The notes beneath the pieces are model-generated. The model saw only the letters and a program-made list of their open reading frames with translations, searched no databases and had not been told where the DNA came from. Position numbers and translations under genes: made by a program. A stretch of DNA of 64,000 bases, taken from the NCBI RefSeq assembly GCF_026241205.1, contig NZ_JAPFQM010000001.1:744001-808000 (forward strand). Direction: 5' to 3'. Below, in pieces: positions 46,425 through 55,059 of this stretch (positions within the stretch are counted from its first letter, which is position 1; every line of letters starts with the position of its first letter). This stretch comes from Thermomicrobium sp. 4228-Ro. Its GTDB lineage: Bacteria > Chloroflexota > Chloroflexia > Thermomicrobiales > Thermomicrobiaceae.

Positions 46425-47843
46425 ATGAGTACCGATCTTTTGGTGGGCGATGCGTATTTCGCCCGCAGCCGGCAGCTGTTCGAGCGGATCAGCCGCACGA
46501 TCGCCGGTGGCGAAAGCTCCTATGCACGACTCAAGAAGGGTCTCGAGCTCTGCTTCGACCACGGTGAAGGTTCGCACTTCTGGGACGTCGACGGTCACGA
46601 GTACATCGACTACTCCCTCGGCTACGGCCCGCTGATCTTCGGTCACAAACCGCGCCGCGTGATCCAGGCCGTCCTCGAAGCGATCGAACGCTACGGGACC
46701 ATCTCGACCTTCCCGTACGAACTCGATGCCGAAGTCGGCGAGCTGTTCACCGAACTGGTACCAGGAGTCGATCTCCTGCGGTTCGCCAACTCCGGTACCG
46801 AGGCGACGATGGCAGCAGCTCGCCTGGCACGTGCCTATACCGGTCGACCGAAGATCGTCCAGATGGAGGGAGCGTATCACGGCTGGGCCGACACGCACTT
46901 CTGGTCGAGCCACCCCGACGTCTGGCGCCCACAGCTCCGACCGTATAGCCCGCGTCCGATCCCCGGTTCGCGCGGTATCCCCGAGGTCTACGGGGAGGCG
47001 CTCCTGATCGCCCAGTACAACGACCGTGCGAGCCTCGAGCGCCTGTTCGCCGAGCACGGCGAGGAGATCGCGGCTGTCCTCGTCGAGCCCGTGCAGTGCA
47101 ACTCGGGTGTGATCCTCCCTGAGCCGGGGTATCTCGAGTTCCTGCGGGAGATCACGCGGGCCTACGGTGCGCTGCTCATCTTCGACGAAGTGATCACCGG
47201 TTTCCGGCTCGCTCCCGGTGGAGCACAAGAGCGTCTGGGCGTGATCCCCGACATCGCGACCTATGCCAAGGCACTCGGTGCTGGCTTCCCGATCGCCGCT
47301 TTCGGCGGCTCACAGGAAGTCATGCAGCTCGAGGCCACGAACCAGGTCATGCATGGCGGTACTTACACCGCCAACGTCGTCGCGCTGGCGGCAGCCCGCG
47401 CCGTGCTCAGCGAGATGAAGACCCGGCGGGAGGAGCTGTGGGCCGTCCTCGACGGGTTCGGCGAGCGCGTGCGCGAGGGACTCCGGGAAGCCTGCGAGGC
47501 AGCTGGACTGCGCTGCATCGTCCAGGGCATCGGGCCGGTCTGGCACATCTTCTTCGCCAAGCCGGATGCGCCGGCGCTCGACCGGATCCGGAACTACCGC
47601 GAAGCGCACGCCTACGCGAGCATCGACATCTACGACCGGTTCAACCGGGCGATGCTCAAGCGTGGCGTCTACTTCCATCCGTATCACCTCGAGCGCTGGT
47701 TCATCTCGACCGCGCACAGCGAGGCGGACGTGCAAGCGACGCTCGAGGCAGCATACGAGGCAGCGCTCGAAGTTGCACGCTCGCTCCGTGAACAGCCGGT
47801 CGCCGATCCAACGAACCTGGCGATGCCGGGTATCGCCCAGTAA
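46425..47843 (+). CDS. class III aminotransferase, glutamate-1-semialdehyde aminomutase-like
   Basis: A 472-residue PLP enzyme of the HemL-like class III group. The N-terminal GGESSYARLKKGLEL, the phosphate-binding FANSGTEATMAAARLARA, the aspartate region LLIFDEVITGFR and the PLP-Lys in YAKALGAGFPIAAFGG are present. The true HemL motif around the Lys differs, and the protein is longer than HemL (about 430), so I do not call it hemL. Substrate unknown. ATG at 46425 follows GGAGGG. Confidence 0.8.
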   Translation: MSTDLLVGDAYFARSRQLFERISRTIAGGESSYARLKKGLELCFDHGEGSHFWDVDGHEYIDYSLGYGPLIFGHKPRRVIQAVLEAIERYGTISTFPYELDAEVGELFTELVPGVDLLRFANSGTEATMAAARLARAYTGRPKIVQMEGAYHGWADTHFWSSHPDVWRPQLRPYSPRPIPGSRGIPEVYGEALLIAQYNDRASLERLFAEHGEEIAAVLVEPVQCNSGVILPEPGYLEFLREITRAYGALLIFDEVITGFRLAPGGAQERLGVIPDIATYAKALGAGFPIAAFGGSQEVMQLEATNQVMHGGTYTANVVALAAARAVLSEMKTRREELWAVLDGFGERVREGLREACEAAGLRCIVQGIGPVWHIFFAKPDAPALDRIRNYREAHAYASIDIYDRFNRAMLKRGVYFHPYHLERWFISTAHSEADVQATLEAAYEAALEVARSLREQPVADPTNLAMPGIAQ

Positions 47844-47869
47844 GACGCCCGGTGAGCGGTGTGCTAACG

Positions 47870-47899
47870 GAAGGCGGGCGAGGGTCCTCGCCCGCCTTC
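47870..47899. terminator. intrinsic terminator between aminotransferase and ferredoxin
   Basis: GAAGGCGGGCGAGG and CCTCGCCCGCCTTC pair perfectly over 14 bp around GT and are followed by GTTCTT. It likely serves the aminotransferase and, in reverse, the ferredoxin. Confidence 0.85.
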
Positions 47900-47924
47900 G
47901 TTCTTATCCGCGTCGGCACTCCGA

Positions 47925-48176
47925 CTAGACGCGCTGCTTCTGGAAGTACTCGCGGTTCTTCTGGAGGTAATGCCGCCACTGCTCGGGGAGGTCGTCTTCG
48001 AAATAAATCGCCTCGACCGGACAGACCTCAGCACAGACGCCGCAGTCGATGCACTCGTCCGGGTTGATGAAATACTGCTCCGCCTCGGGATCCGACTTGA
48101 TGCAGTCGACCGGGCACACTTCGACGCAGGACGCGTCCTTCACCCCGATGCAGGGTTCAGCGATCACGTACGTCAT
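47925..48176 (-). CDS. 7Fe/8Fe bacterial ferredoxin
   Basis: An 83-residue ferredoxin with two cluster motifs: CIGVKDASCVEVCPVDCI (C-x7-C-x3-C-x3-C, suited to a 3Fe-4S or 4Fe-4S cluster) and CIDCGVCAEVCP (4Fe-4S). A C-terminal helix (LPEQWRHYLQKNREYF) is typical of FdxA-like proteins. Cytoplasmic electron carrier; partner not visible. ATG at 48176 follows GGAGGAAGCGG. Confidence 0.93.
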   Translation of the reverse strand: MTYVIAEPCIGVKDASCVEVCPVDCIKSDPEAEQYFINPDECIDCGVCAEVCPVEAIYFEDDLPEQWRHYLQKNREYFQKQRV

Positions 48177-48266
48177 CCGCTTCCTCCCTCAGCTTCACCG
48201 GCGCCCTCGCCGGTACTCGCTAACCGCCGTTGGTTGCGTTGCCAGTATACACACCGACCGGGAATC

Positions 48267-48294
48267 GAAAAGCGGGGCGCCTCATGCGCCCCGC
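48267..48294 (-). terminator. intrinsic terminator of the small hypothetical gene
   Basis: On the minus strand GCGGGGCGC, loop ATGAG, GCGCCCCGC, then TTTTCG. It ends the transcript of the 69-residue gene. Confidence 0.85.
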
Positions 48295-48310
48295 GCCGTT
48301 CCGCGCTGCG

Positions 48311-48520
48311 TCAGCGCGGGATCGCGCCCCGCGAGTAGAGCCACTTCACGAAGCGCAGTCGATGCCACTGCTTCCGGGAATCCATGTATTCGATGTAGGG
48401 ATACATGTCCCGCAGCTCGCGCAGCCGAGCGATCTGCTCAGGCGTGAACCCGAGCTGCTCGAGGCGCAGCAACTCGGCCTGCTCTTCGGGGCGCGGCGTC
48501 AATGCCTTCGAACCGGTCAT
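48311..48520 (-). CDS. small protein of unknown function
   Basis: A 69-residue, helix-rich, charged protein (ELLRLEQLGFTPEQIARLRE, then YPYIEYMDSRKQWHRLRFVKW). ATG at 48520 follows GGGAGGCGG, and a strong terminator lies just past its stop, so it is very likely a real gene. The first half looks like a helical hairpin with a TPEQIARL HTH-like phrase. It follows rpmE by 110 nt on the same strand. Confidence 0.75.
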   Translation of the reverse strand: MTGSKALTPRPEEQAELLRLEQLGFTPEQIARLRELRDMYPYIEYMDSRKQWHRLRFVKWLYSRGAIPR

Positions 48521-48630
48521 GACCGCCTCCCTCAGTTCACGCGCCCCTCTGGGCGGTGTCGCGACGTATCCGATCCAGAAGATCGGACAGTCCGCACCGC
48601 AAGTATAGCATGCCGCAGCTCGCCGCAGAA

Positions 48631-48951
48631 TCAGCCCTCGCCGCCCTCGGAAGCCTCGACCGACTCTTCTCCTGCCTCCTCGACGAGCAAGGCACGGCGC
48701 TCCAACCGCTTGCGTCGCCGCTCCTCGCGCTTCTTCCGCGGCTGCGCCTGCGCCTTCTCGAGACGACGCATGAACCGCTCGACCTGCCCGGCCGTGTCCA
48801 CGATCTTCTGCTCACCCGTGAAGAACGGATGGCAGTTCGGGCACAACTCAATCCGCAATACCGGCTTGGTCGAGCCCGTCGTCCAGGTATTCCCGCAGGT
48901 ACAGATCACCGTCGCCTGCGGGTAGTATTCCGGATGAATTCCTTTCTTCAT
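48631..48951 (-). CDS. rpmE: 50S ribosomal protein L31 with C-terminal extension
   Basis: A 106-residue L31, zinc type: CTCGNTW and [10 protein letters not shown] supply the Cys ligands. The core (about 70 residues) is followed by a charged Lys/Arg- then Glu-rich tail of about 35 residues not found in typical L31. Its ATG overlaps the rpmA stop by 4 nt, so it is translationally coupled. Confidence 0.95.
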   Translation of the reverse strand: MKKGIHPEYYPQATVICTCGNTWTTGSTKPVLRIELCPNCHPFFTGEQKIVDTAGQVERFMRRLEKAQAQPRKKREERRRKRLERRALLVEEAGEESVEASEGGEG

Positions 48952-49247
48952 GCTCCGACACCCCCAGCAGCTGCCGGCAGGGTCCGCCCGACTAGCTCGG
49001 GGTAGACACTGACGCGCCGCTTGTCTCGCGAGATCGGCTCGAACTTCACGTAGCCATCGATCAAGGCGAAGAGCGTAAAATCACGCCCTATCCCGACATT
49101 CCGCCCCGGGCGGAAGACCGTCCCGCGCTGGCGAACCAAGATGCTGCCCGCCCGCACGAATTGACCATCGAAACGTTTGACGCCGAGGCGCTTCGCGTGA
49201 CTGTCACGCCCGTTCCGTGTCGAGCCGCCGCCCTTCTTGTGTGCCAT
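48948..49247 (-). CDS. rpmA: 50S ribosomal protein L27
   Basis: A 99-residue L27 ([43 protein letters not shown]). The short N-terminus shows no leader that would need processing. It lies between rplU and rpmE; obgE, the usual next gene, is replaced here by rpmE. The C-terminus is slightly long (Ala/Gly-rich). Confidence 0.96.
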   Translation of the reverse strand: MAHKKGGGSTRNGRDSHAKRLGVKRFDGQFVRAGSILVRQRGTVFRPGRNVGIGRDFTLFALIDGYVKFEPISRDKRRVSVYPELVGRTLPAAAGGVGA

Positions 49248-49265
49248 CGTTCACCCCCTCTGTGC

Positions 49266-49589
49266 TCACGAGACCGCGCCGGCCTCGATCGCCTCCACCT
49301 GCAAGCGGGTATAGCGCTGCCGATGCCCCGTCTTGCGGCGATAGCGCGTCTTCGGCTTCATCTTGAAGACGATCAGCTTCGGCCCTTTGACCTGGTCGAG
49401 CACCCGCGCCACCACGCGCGCTCCCGGCACGGTCGGCGTGCCCACCGTCACCGCGCCGTCCTGCTCGACCAGCAGGACGTCTTCGAGCGTCACTGACTGC
49501 CCCGGCTCGACTGGGAGCTTCTCGACTTCGATGATATCGCCGACGCGCACTCGGTACTGCTTACTTCCGCTGCGGACGACCGCGTACAC
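49266..49589 (-). CDS. rplU: 50S ribosomal protein L21
   Basis: A 107-residue L21 ([37 protein letters not shown]). First gene of rplU-rpmA-rpmE. ATG at 49589 is preceded by GGGGAAGGAAG. Confidence 0.96.
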   Translation of the reverse strand: MYAVVRSGSKQYRVRVGDIIEVEKLPVEPGQSVTLEDVLLVEQDGAVTVGTPTVPGARVVARVLDQVKGPKLIVFKMKPKTRYRRKTGHRQRYTRLQVEAIEAGAVS

Positions 49590-49629
49590 GTCACTTCCTT
49601 CCCCGGATCGCAGGTCATACGCATCGATC

Positions 49630-49683
49630 GTGGGTTACACACCCACAGATGGTAAGCCTAGCGCGAACGCGTCACGCCGTCAA
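49630..49683 (-). promoter_or_regulatory. rplU promoter and leader hairpin
   Basis: Minus strand TTGACG (49683-49678), 17-nt spacer, TAGGCT (49660-49655). Just downstream GTGGGT-GTGTA-ACCCAC (49646-49630) folds as a small hairpin in the leader, a possible site for ribosomal-protein autoregulation. Confidence 0.55.
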
Positions 49684-49763
49684 ACCGAGATACCTTTGTG
49701 CCCCGAGCGAAACCGGCCCGGGATCGCGGTGATCCCAGGCCGGAACGTCCTGACCGCTCCGAC

Positions 49764-51290
49764 TCAGAACCGCACCAAGGGCTGGTCGAAGATCTGCACC
49801 CACAGGAAGTTGACGAAGAAGAACCCGAAGAACACCGTGTTCGCCACCAGGATCACGTAGGACCACCACCGCAGTCGTGCCGGCTGTGGCAGACGTCGGT
49901 TCAAGTACATCAGCAGGAACGGGAAGACGAGCGCGCCGAGATTCGACATGTTCGCCGAGATGAGAATGAGTTCCGTGGGCAGAGCCTGGAAGATCAGGAA
50001 ACTGATCACCGCGAGAAGCACCAGCATGAACGGGTAGTAGAAGCGACGCGGGTCACCGGCGATCGCACGCCGGAAGGCCGGGCTCAATCCATACAGTGCA
50101 TCCGACATGTTGCGAACCAAGGACTCGAAGATACCCAGCTGGGTACTGAACAGGATGAAGAACCCGACGATGAGCGCCCAGGTGTAGAGGAACCCTCCGT
50201 ATTCACGGCCGAGCACGTCGGCTGCGAAGGTGGGCATCGTCGCGCGGGTCGGTTTCTCGATGCCGGGCAGATTGACCAGGTGATACACGAGCAGCGTCGT
50301 CAAGTACATACCGAGAATCGCGCCACCGAAGAAGACCACCCACTGGTCGAGCAGGAGGAGCCGGAACCAGCGCTTCCACCGTCGCTCGTTCTCAGGCGTG
50401 TGCGGGAATGTCACACCACTCGACAAGACCTCTTCTTGCTTCCCACCGACGAGGCCAGCGATGAAGCCGACGCGCGCACCCATCCCGTAGCCATGGTCAC
50501 GGTAGTAGTTCATGTTGTACCAGTTGAGGCCCGACGCCAGTGCGGTGTACCCGGCAAGACCTCCGAGGAGTGTCGCATCGACTCCCGAAGGCGGCAGGGC
50601 TGGTGTGAGAAGACCACGCAGCGCTTCCCACCATGTATCGAAAGGCACGATCACCAGGTTCACGATCAGCAGCGTCACGAGGATGAACCCGACCACCACC
50701 CAGTTGACGAGCTCGAGCGTCCGCGCGATCTTGCGACCGAACAGCACCAGCAAGAACACCACGGCCATCAAGAGCACGGCCAGCCAACGCGCCGCCGTCC
50801 GTTCACCCGGCTGGTCGACCAAGTTCCCCGTCAGCAAGACGTAAAGCCCCTCGCCGGCCCCGGCAGCCCAGCCACCCCAGATGTTCGCGAAGTAGACCAT
50901 GAGCAAGGCGACCGGCACCCACAGCCACCAGCCCGGCGGCACCCGCGCCCAGCCTAGCACCGGCACCTCGCCGGTCGCCATGATGTAGCGCGTGATCTCG
51001 ACATTGTAAAAGGTCTGGAGCAGCGCCGAAAGGAGAATCACCCAGCCGATGCCGACGAACCCGTACTGCGAGACCGCGAGCGGCCCCAGCAACCATTCGC
51101 CCGAGCCGATGGAGAGACCGAGCGCGATCAGGCTCGGGCCGATCACCAGCGTGATCACCTCTTTGACCCCGATGCGGGGGACTTTGAACACCTCTTCTGG
51201 TTCCGGCAGATCCACCAGCGGAAGCGGTGGACGCCCGGTCCCGAGCTGTACCGCCTCCCGGACCGCACCACCATCACCGACCGTCTGCAC
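49764..51290 (-). CDS. Nramp-like multi-spanning membrane transporter
   Basis: A 508-residue protein with 11-12 hydrophobic segments. The first helix reads GPSLIALGLSIGSGEWLLGP, which resembles the broken TM1 of Nramp metal transporters, but the metal-coordinating DPGN motif is replaced by SGEW. Charged cytoplasmic loops follow. It probably belongs to the wider Nramp/APC fold with a different substrate. GTG at 51290 follows AAAGGAGGGG. It has its own promoter with a leader of about 135 nt. Confidence 0.7.
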   Translation of the reverse strand: MQTVGDGGAVREAVQLGTGRPPLPLVDLPEPEEVFKVPRIGVKEVITLVIGPSLIALGLSIGSGEWLLGPLAVSQYGFVGIGWVILLSALLQTFYNVEITRYIMATGEVPVLGWARVPPGWWLWVPVALLMVYFANIWGGWAAGAGEGLYVLLTGNLVDQPGERTAARWLAVLLMAVVFLLVLFGRKIARTLELVNWVVVGFILVTLLIVNLVIVPFDTWWEALRGLLTPALPPSGVDATLLGGLAGYTALASGLNWYNMNYYRDHGYGMGARVGFIAGLVGGKQEEVLSSGVTFPHTPENERRWKRWFRLLLLDQWVVFFGGAILGMYLTTLLVYHLVNLPGIEKPTRATMPTFAADVLGREYGGFLYTWALIVGFFILFSTQLGIFESLVRNMSDALYGLSPAFRRAIAGDPRRFYYPFMLVLLAVISFLIFQALPTELILISANMSNLGALVFPFLLMYLNRRLPQPARLRWWSYVILVANTVFFGFFFVNFLWVQIFDQPLVRF

Positions 51291-51434
51291 GATCCCCTCC
51301 TTTCACTGGACACTACCTCCCCACGGTGAGCGACTCCGGGCGATGACGTCCGGCTAGGTTCTCGCACGCATCGAGTCGTTCTCTCGCAAAGACTCCTGTC
51401 GAGTGCGTGTTCTTCGGTTCATCAGGACATCTTC

Positions 51435-51463
51435 AATCTAACGGACGTCCTTCTCCGTGTCAA
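51435..51463 (-). promoter_or_regulatory. promoter of the Nramp-like gene
   Basis: Minus strand TTGACA (51463-51458), 17-nt spacer, TAGATT (51440-51435). The leader to the GTG start contains a possible CACGCA/TGCGTG hairpin, which I cannot assign to a known riboswitch. Confidence 0.75.
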
Positions 51464-51495
51464 GCTCCCGCGTCGAGTCTCGTGCCAACGATCGC

Positions 51496-51524
51496 TTGAC
51501 ACGCGAAGCGGCTTGTGCGATAGT
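51496..51524 (+). promoter_or_regulatory. argF promoter
   Basis: TTGACA (51496-51501), 17-nt spacer, GATAGT (51519-51524). About 130 nt of leader precede the argF ATG. It is divergent from the Nramp-like promoter 32 nt away. I see no ARG-box palindrome. Confidence 0.7.
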
Positions 51525-51660
51525 GGCAGCGATGATGTGGAGTCGTTGGAATTCTCTAGGAGGAAGGGACAGTGCACCTCCGCATGAGGCACAGGTCCAG
51601 GTCGAGGTCTCACGGATCCGTCCGCGGCTGGATCGTGTGCTGCATGACGAGGAGGATGCC

Positions 51661-52626
51661 ATGGCTGTCCCGGTTGTCCGCAAGCAGTTCCATCTGCTGA
51701 CCGACGACGATCTCTCCCCTGAGCAAGCGGTCGCACTGATCGATTTCGCCGCCCAGCTCAAGGCCCAGCACCGTGCCGGCGAACCGCACCATCACCTCTT
51801 GCGCGGCAAGACCCTCGCCATGATCTTCCAGAAGCCTTCAACCCGGACACGCGTCGCCTTCGAGGCTGGCATGGCCCAGCTCGGTGGCCACGCGCTCTAC
51901 CTCTCGACCAACGACCTCCAGCTCGGGCGCGGCGAAACGATCGCCGACACCGCGCGCGTCCTCTCGCGCTATGTCGACGCGATCATGGCGCGTGTTTTCC
52001 GCCATATCGACGTCGTCGAATTGGCGACGCACGCGACAGTTCCCGTGATCAATGGTCTCTCCGACCTGGCACACCCCACCCAGGGACTGGCTGACATGTT
52101 GACGATCAAAGAGCGGTTCGGCGGTTGGAGCGGCCGCGTGCTCGCCTACCTCGGCTGCGCGAACAACATGGCGCACTCGCTCGCGCTTTCCGGTGCCCTC
52201 GTCGGACTCTCGGTCCGGATCGCCACCCCACCGAGCTGTCGCCCCGACCCGGAAATCGTCGAGCGCGCGCGCACGATCGGTGCCCGCACCGGTGCGACGA
52301 TCGAACTTCTGAGCGACCCGTTCGAAGCCGTTCGGGACGTCGACATCGTCTACACCGATGTCTGGGTCTCGATGGGGCAGAATGTCCCGGAGGAGACGCT
52401 CCGGGAACTGGAAGCCTACCGCGTGACACCGGCGCTGATGGCCGTAGCGGCACCGCACGCGATCTTCATGCATTGTCTCCCGATGTTCCGTGGGCAAGAG
52501 GTGACGGCTGAGGTCGCCGACGGGCCACAATCAGTGATCTACGACCAGGCCGAGAACCGCTTGCACCTGCACAAAGCGCTCTTGGTCGAGCTTCTCAGCG
52601 ATGCTGGCCCGGGCGTTCTCCGATGA
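51661..52626 (+). CDS. argF: ornithine carbamoyltransferase
   Basis: A 321-residue transcarbamoylase making citrulline. The carbamoyl-phosphate site STRTRVAFE, HPTQGLADM, and the ornithine-site HCLP (FMHCLPMFRGQEV) are intact. The usual GDGNN phrase reads GCANN here, a minor departure. ATG at 51661 follows GAGGAGG; an extended upstream reading lacks support. It is followed 60 nt later by a small unknown gene on the same strand. No other arg genes are in the window. Confidence 0.93.
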   Translation: MAVPVVRKQFHLLTDDDLSPEQAVALIDFAAQLKAQHRAGEPHHHLLRGKTLAMIFQKPSTRTRVAFEAGMAQLGGHALYLSTNDLQLGRGETIADTARVLSRYVDAIMARVFRHIDVVELATHATVPVINGLSDLAHPTQGLADMLTIKERFGGWSGRVLAYLGCANNMAHSLALSGALVGLSVRIATPPSCRPDPEIVERARTIGARTGATIELLSDPFEAVRDVDIVYTDVWVSMGQNVPEETLRELEAYRVTPALMAVAAPHAIFMHCLPMFRGQEVTAEVADGPQSVIYDQAENRLHLHKALLVELLSDAGPGVLR

Positions 52627-52686
52627 CGGAGAGGGACTCCCAGAGCTGTCCGACCTTTCCAGGCGAGTCTTCGGGAGGGAACGACC

Positions 52687-53037
52687 ATGACCGGCACCAC
52701 TGGTGCACCAGTACAGCTTCCGCGCGAGATCGCCGGATGGGAATGCCTGTGGGAAACGAGCGCGAACCGGCTCGAGCTGGCAGCACGTCGCATCGACCGG
52801 CGCGCTGCGACGATCGGCCAGGCACTGGCCGGGCGGGTCATTGTCCAGCGGGACGGTGTAGGCTGGGCGGTCGAAGCACGCCTCTGGATCCTCGAAGATC
52901 CAGCCGAGCACCAGCGTCTCCGAGTCCGGCGCGGGCACGTCTCGACTCCGGGTGAATTGCATGACCTTCTCGTCGACGCTGGTCTCCCGAGGGAGCTGGC
53001 CATCTCCATCGGTGAGGCAGTCACAGCCCTCCGGTAG
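52687..53037 (+). CDS. hypothetical protein
   Basis: A 116-residue protein with no recognised family and no membrane segment. It has an Arg-rich middle (ANRLELAARRIDRRAATIGQ) and a C-terminal helix. ATG at 52687 follows GGGAGGGAACGACC, and codon use resembles its neighbours, so it is probably real. It is probably co-transcribed with argF. A terminator lies about 165 nt downstream. Confidence 0.6.
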   Translation: MTGTTGAPVQLPREIAGWECLWETSANRLELAARRIDRRAATIGQALAGRVIVQRDGVGWAVEARLWILEDPAEHQRLRVRRGHVSTPGELHDLLVDAGLPRELAISIGEAVTALR

Positions 53038-53200
53038 TACCGGCGTCTCACAACGCGAGTGGCGAACACCACACCAACGGCATGCTGCAGGGGATCCGGC
53101 TGGCGATCCGTCTCGACAAAGGAAGCGCAACGGCACGCTCGCGATCGACCGTCGCGGAACACCGGGTCGGCTCGGCGAGGACACACGACACAAGACAGCA

Positions 53201-53234
53201 ACGACCGGGCGAGTAGGAGTACTCGCCCGGTCGT
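53201..53234. terminator. intrinsic terminator after the argF operon
   Basis: ACGACCGGGCGAGTA and TACTCGCCCGGTCGT pair perfectly over 15 bp with a GGAG loop, followed by CTTCCGTTCT. It lies between the argF operon (plus) and tRNA-Tyr (minus). The rest of 53038-53310 shows no gene. Confidence 0.85.
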
Positions 53235-53310
53235 CTTCCGTTCTCGCGCTTCCCTTGCGCCGCAAGTGACCGCTGCCCGTGTGTACCTCGCAGGGGGGAT
53301 CGAGAGCAGG

Positions 53311-53395
53311 TGGGGAGAGAGGGATTCGAACCCCCGACGCGCAACAGCGCACCGATTTTACAGACCGGCCCCTTGAACCACTCGGGCATCTCCCC
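53311..53395 (-). tRNA. tRNA-Tyr (GTA)
   Basis: An 85-nt class II tRNA. Acceptor stem GGGGAGA/TCTCCCC, D-loop GAGTGGTTCAAGGGG, anticodon loop CTGTAAA with GTA at 53361-53359, a long variable arm (TGCGCTGTTGCGCG region) and T-arm GGGGGTTCGAATCCC. CCA is not encoded. Confidence 0.96.
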
Positions 53396-53428
53396 ACGAC
53401 ATGGACCCCTCACGGACCTACGTCGACA

Positions 53429-53458
53429 AGTGTATCACGGTTATTCTGTCAAGTTCAA
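53429..53458 (-). promoter_or_regulatory. tRNA-Tyr promoter
   Basis: Minus strand TTGAAC (53458-53453), 18-nt spacer, TACACT (53434-53429), about 30 nt before the tRNA 5' end. Confidence 0.6.
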
Positions 53459-53731
53459 CCGACCTCAGTGACCCGCGCTTACCCTCATCGAGGCTGACCT
53501 GCCCCTTCGCAGAGCGCGCAAGAGCGACGGTGGATGGCACCGGGCACCGCCCTACCACCACCGAACCCGTGTTGACCTGGAAACGAAGCACAGGCAGCGA
53601 GCCTGGCAATGCACGGACCCTGTCACGCGAACGGCACGAACGCACCGGGCCGTCAGTCGGTTGCCAACCGACCGATCGCTTGCATTCGCTCCGACTGGGT
53701 GCGACCATTCCACCGGAGTACGGGGGCTACG
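53459..53731. other. intergenic region before the MFS gene
   Basis: About 270 nt (335 nt counting from the tRNA). Open frames here are unconvincing and lack ribosome sites. I see no clear promoter for the MFS gene. Confidence 0.4.
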
Positions 53732-54958
53732 GTGCGCACGACGCGCGATCTCGTCCTGCCAGTCTATTTGCCGACCATCCTGCTCGCCTTCGGCCAGGGA
53801 GTCATGGTACCGGTGCTCCCGCTCTTCCTGCGCGAGCAGGGAGCGAGCTACTCCGTCACCGGGATCGCCATCGCAGCAGCTTGGGTCGGCACGCTCGTCG
53901 CCGACGTGCCGGTGGGCACGCTGCTGGGGCGTGTCGGACACCGGCGTGCCTTTCTCCTCGGTTGTGTCGTCTATGCCCTCGCGACGCTCGGTGTCGTGCT
54001 GGCCGGCACGCTCCCCCCGCTGCTCGTCCTCTTCCGTTTCGTCACTGGCGTCGGCATCGCGCTCTGGGGCCTTTCGCGTCACGCCTACCTCGCGACGGTC
54101 GTCCCGGTCGAGCAGCGCGGTCGCGCTATCGCCCTCTTCGGCGGCATCAACCGCATCGGTTGGTTCCTCGGACCAGCGCTCGGCGGCTGGGTCGGGACAG
54201 TTCTGGGACTCCAGTGGGCTATCGTGGTCACCGCCCTCGTCGCGCTCGTCGCGCTCGCGGTCGCTGGAGCCGCCTTCGAGCCGGTCGGCAATCCGACACC
54301 GAGCCATCACGCCCCGCTCGCAGCGGTCGGCGACGTCCTTCGGCTGCGCTGGCGAGCGCTGGCGAGCGCCGGCACCGCGCAACTCTTCGGCCAGATGCTG
54401 CGGCAAACCCGTCAGGTAGCGATCCCGCTCTACGGCGCCGATGCACTCGGGTTGAGCGCTGCTGCGATCGGCCAGATCATCAGTCTTTCGGCTTTGGTCG
54501 ACATGGGACTCTTCTGGCCAGCCGGCTGGATCATGGACCGTTGGGGCCGCAAGGCAGCAGCGGTACCTTCGTTCCTGCTGCTCGGTCTCGGGATGGGGCT
54601 CGTCCCGCTGACCTCCAGCTATATCGAACTCCTGCTCGTCGGACTCTTGATCGGTTTCGCGAATGGGCTCGGCTCCGGAACGATGATGACGCTCGGGGCC
54701 GACCTCGCGCCGCCTGGTCGCACCGGCGAGTTTCTCGGTCTCTGGCGACTGATCGGCGACGGCGGGCAAGCGGTCGCTCCGCTGGCTGTCGGCTTCGTCG
54801 CCGACGCGGTCGGTATCGCGCTCACGGCTGGACTCTGCTCGGTGCTCGGCGTGCTTTCCGCCGGCATACTGGTCGCCCTCGTGCCGGAAACGCGCCACCT
54901 CCGCCACATCGAGCAGCCGAAAGTCGCAGCAGCGACTTCGCCATCACGCCATCGCTAG
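53732..54958 (+). CDS. major facilitator superfamily transporter
   Basis: A 408-residue, 12-segment MFS protein. It carries the inter-helix motif GRVGHRRAFLLG after TM2 and its repeat MDRWGRKAAAVP after TM8. I chose the GTG at 53732, 6 nt after GGGGG; ATG at 53609 would add a hydrophilic, unrelated 41-residue extension. Substrate unknown; the shape is drug-efflux-like. A bidirectional terminator follows. Confidence 0.85.
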   Translation: MRTTRDLVLPVYLPTILLAFGQGVMVPVLPLFLREQGASYSVTGIAIAAAWVGTLVADVPVGTLLGRVGHRRAFLLGCVVYALATLGVVLAGTLPPLLVLFRFVTGVGIALWGLSRHAYLATVVPVEQRGRAIALFGGINRIGWFLGPALGGWVGTVLGLQWAIVVTALVALVALAVAGAAFEPVGNPTPSHHAPLAAVGDVLRLRWRALASAGTAQLFGQMLRQTRQVAIPLYGADALGLSAAAIGQIISLSALVDMGLFWPAGWIMDRWGRKAAAVPSFLLLGLGMGLVPLTSSYIELLLVGLLIGFANGLGSGTMMTLGADLAPPGRTGEFLGLWRLIGDGGQAVAPLAVGFVADAVGIALTAGLCSVLGVLSAGILVALVPETRHLRHIEQPKVAAATSPSRHR

Positions 54959-55004
54959 CCGACTGCCCCGTTCAGCAGCGAGCAGCATGTCTGTGCACAG
55001 CGAA

Positions 55005-55027
55005 AGCCCGGGCGGTGTGCCCGGGCT
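55005..55027. terminator. bidirectional terminator MFS / hsp20
   Basis: AGCCCGGGC and GCCCGGGCT pair perfectly over 9 bp with a GGTGT loop. In the minus direction it is followed by TTCGC; there is no strong U-run on either side. Confidence 0.7.
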
Positions 55028-55059
55028 CCTCCAGGAGCTGGCAGGCGCGGGAGCTGCGA

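Noticed and set aside
46425-47843. Naming the aminotransferase hemL
   Set aside because: The haem genes nearby are tempting, but the sequence around the PLP Lys and the length differ from true glutamate-1-semialdehyde aminomutase.
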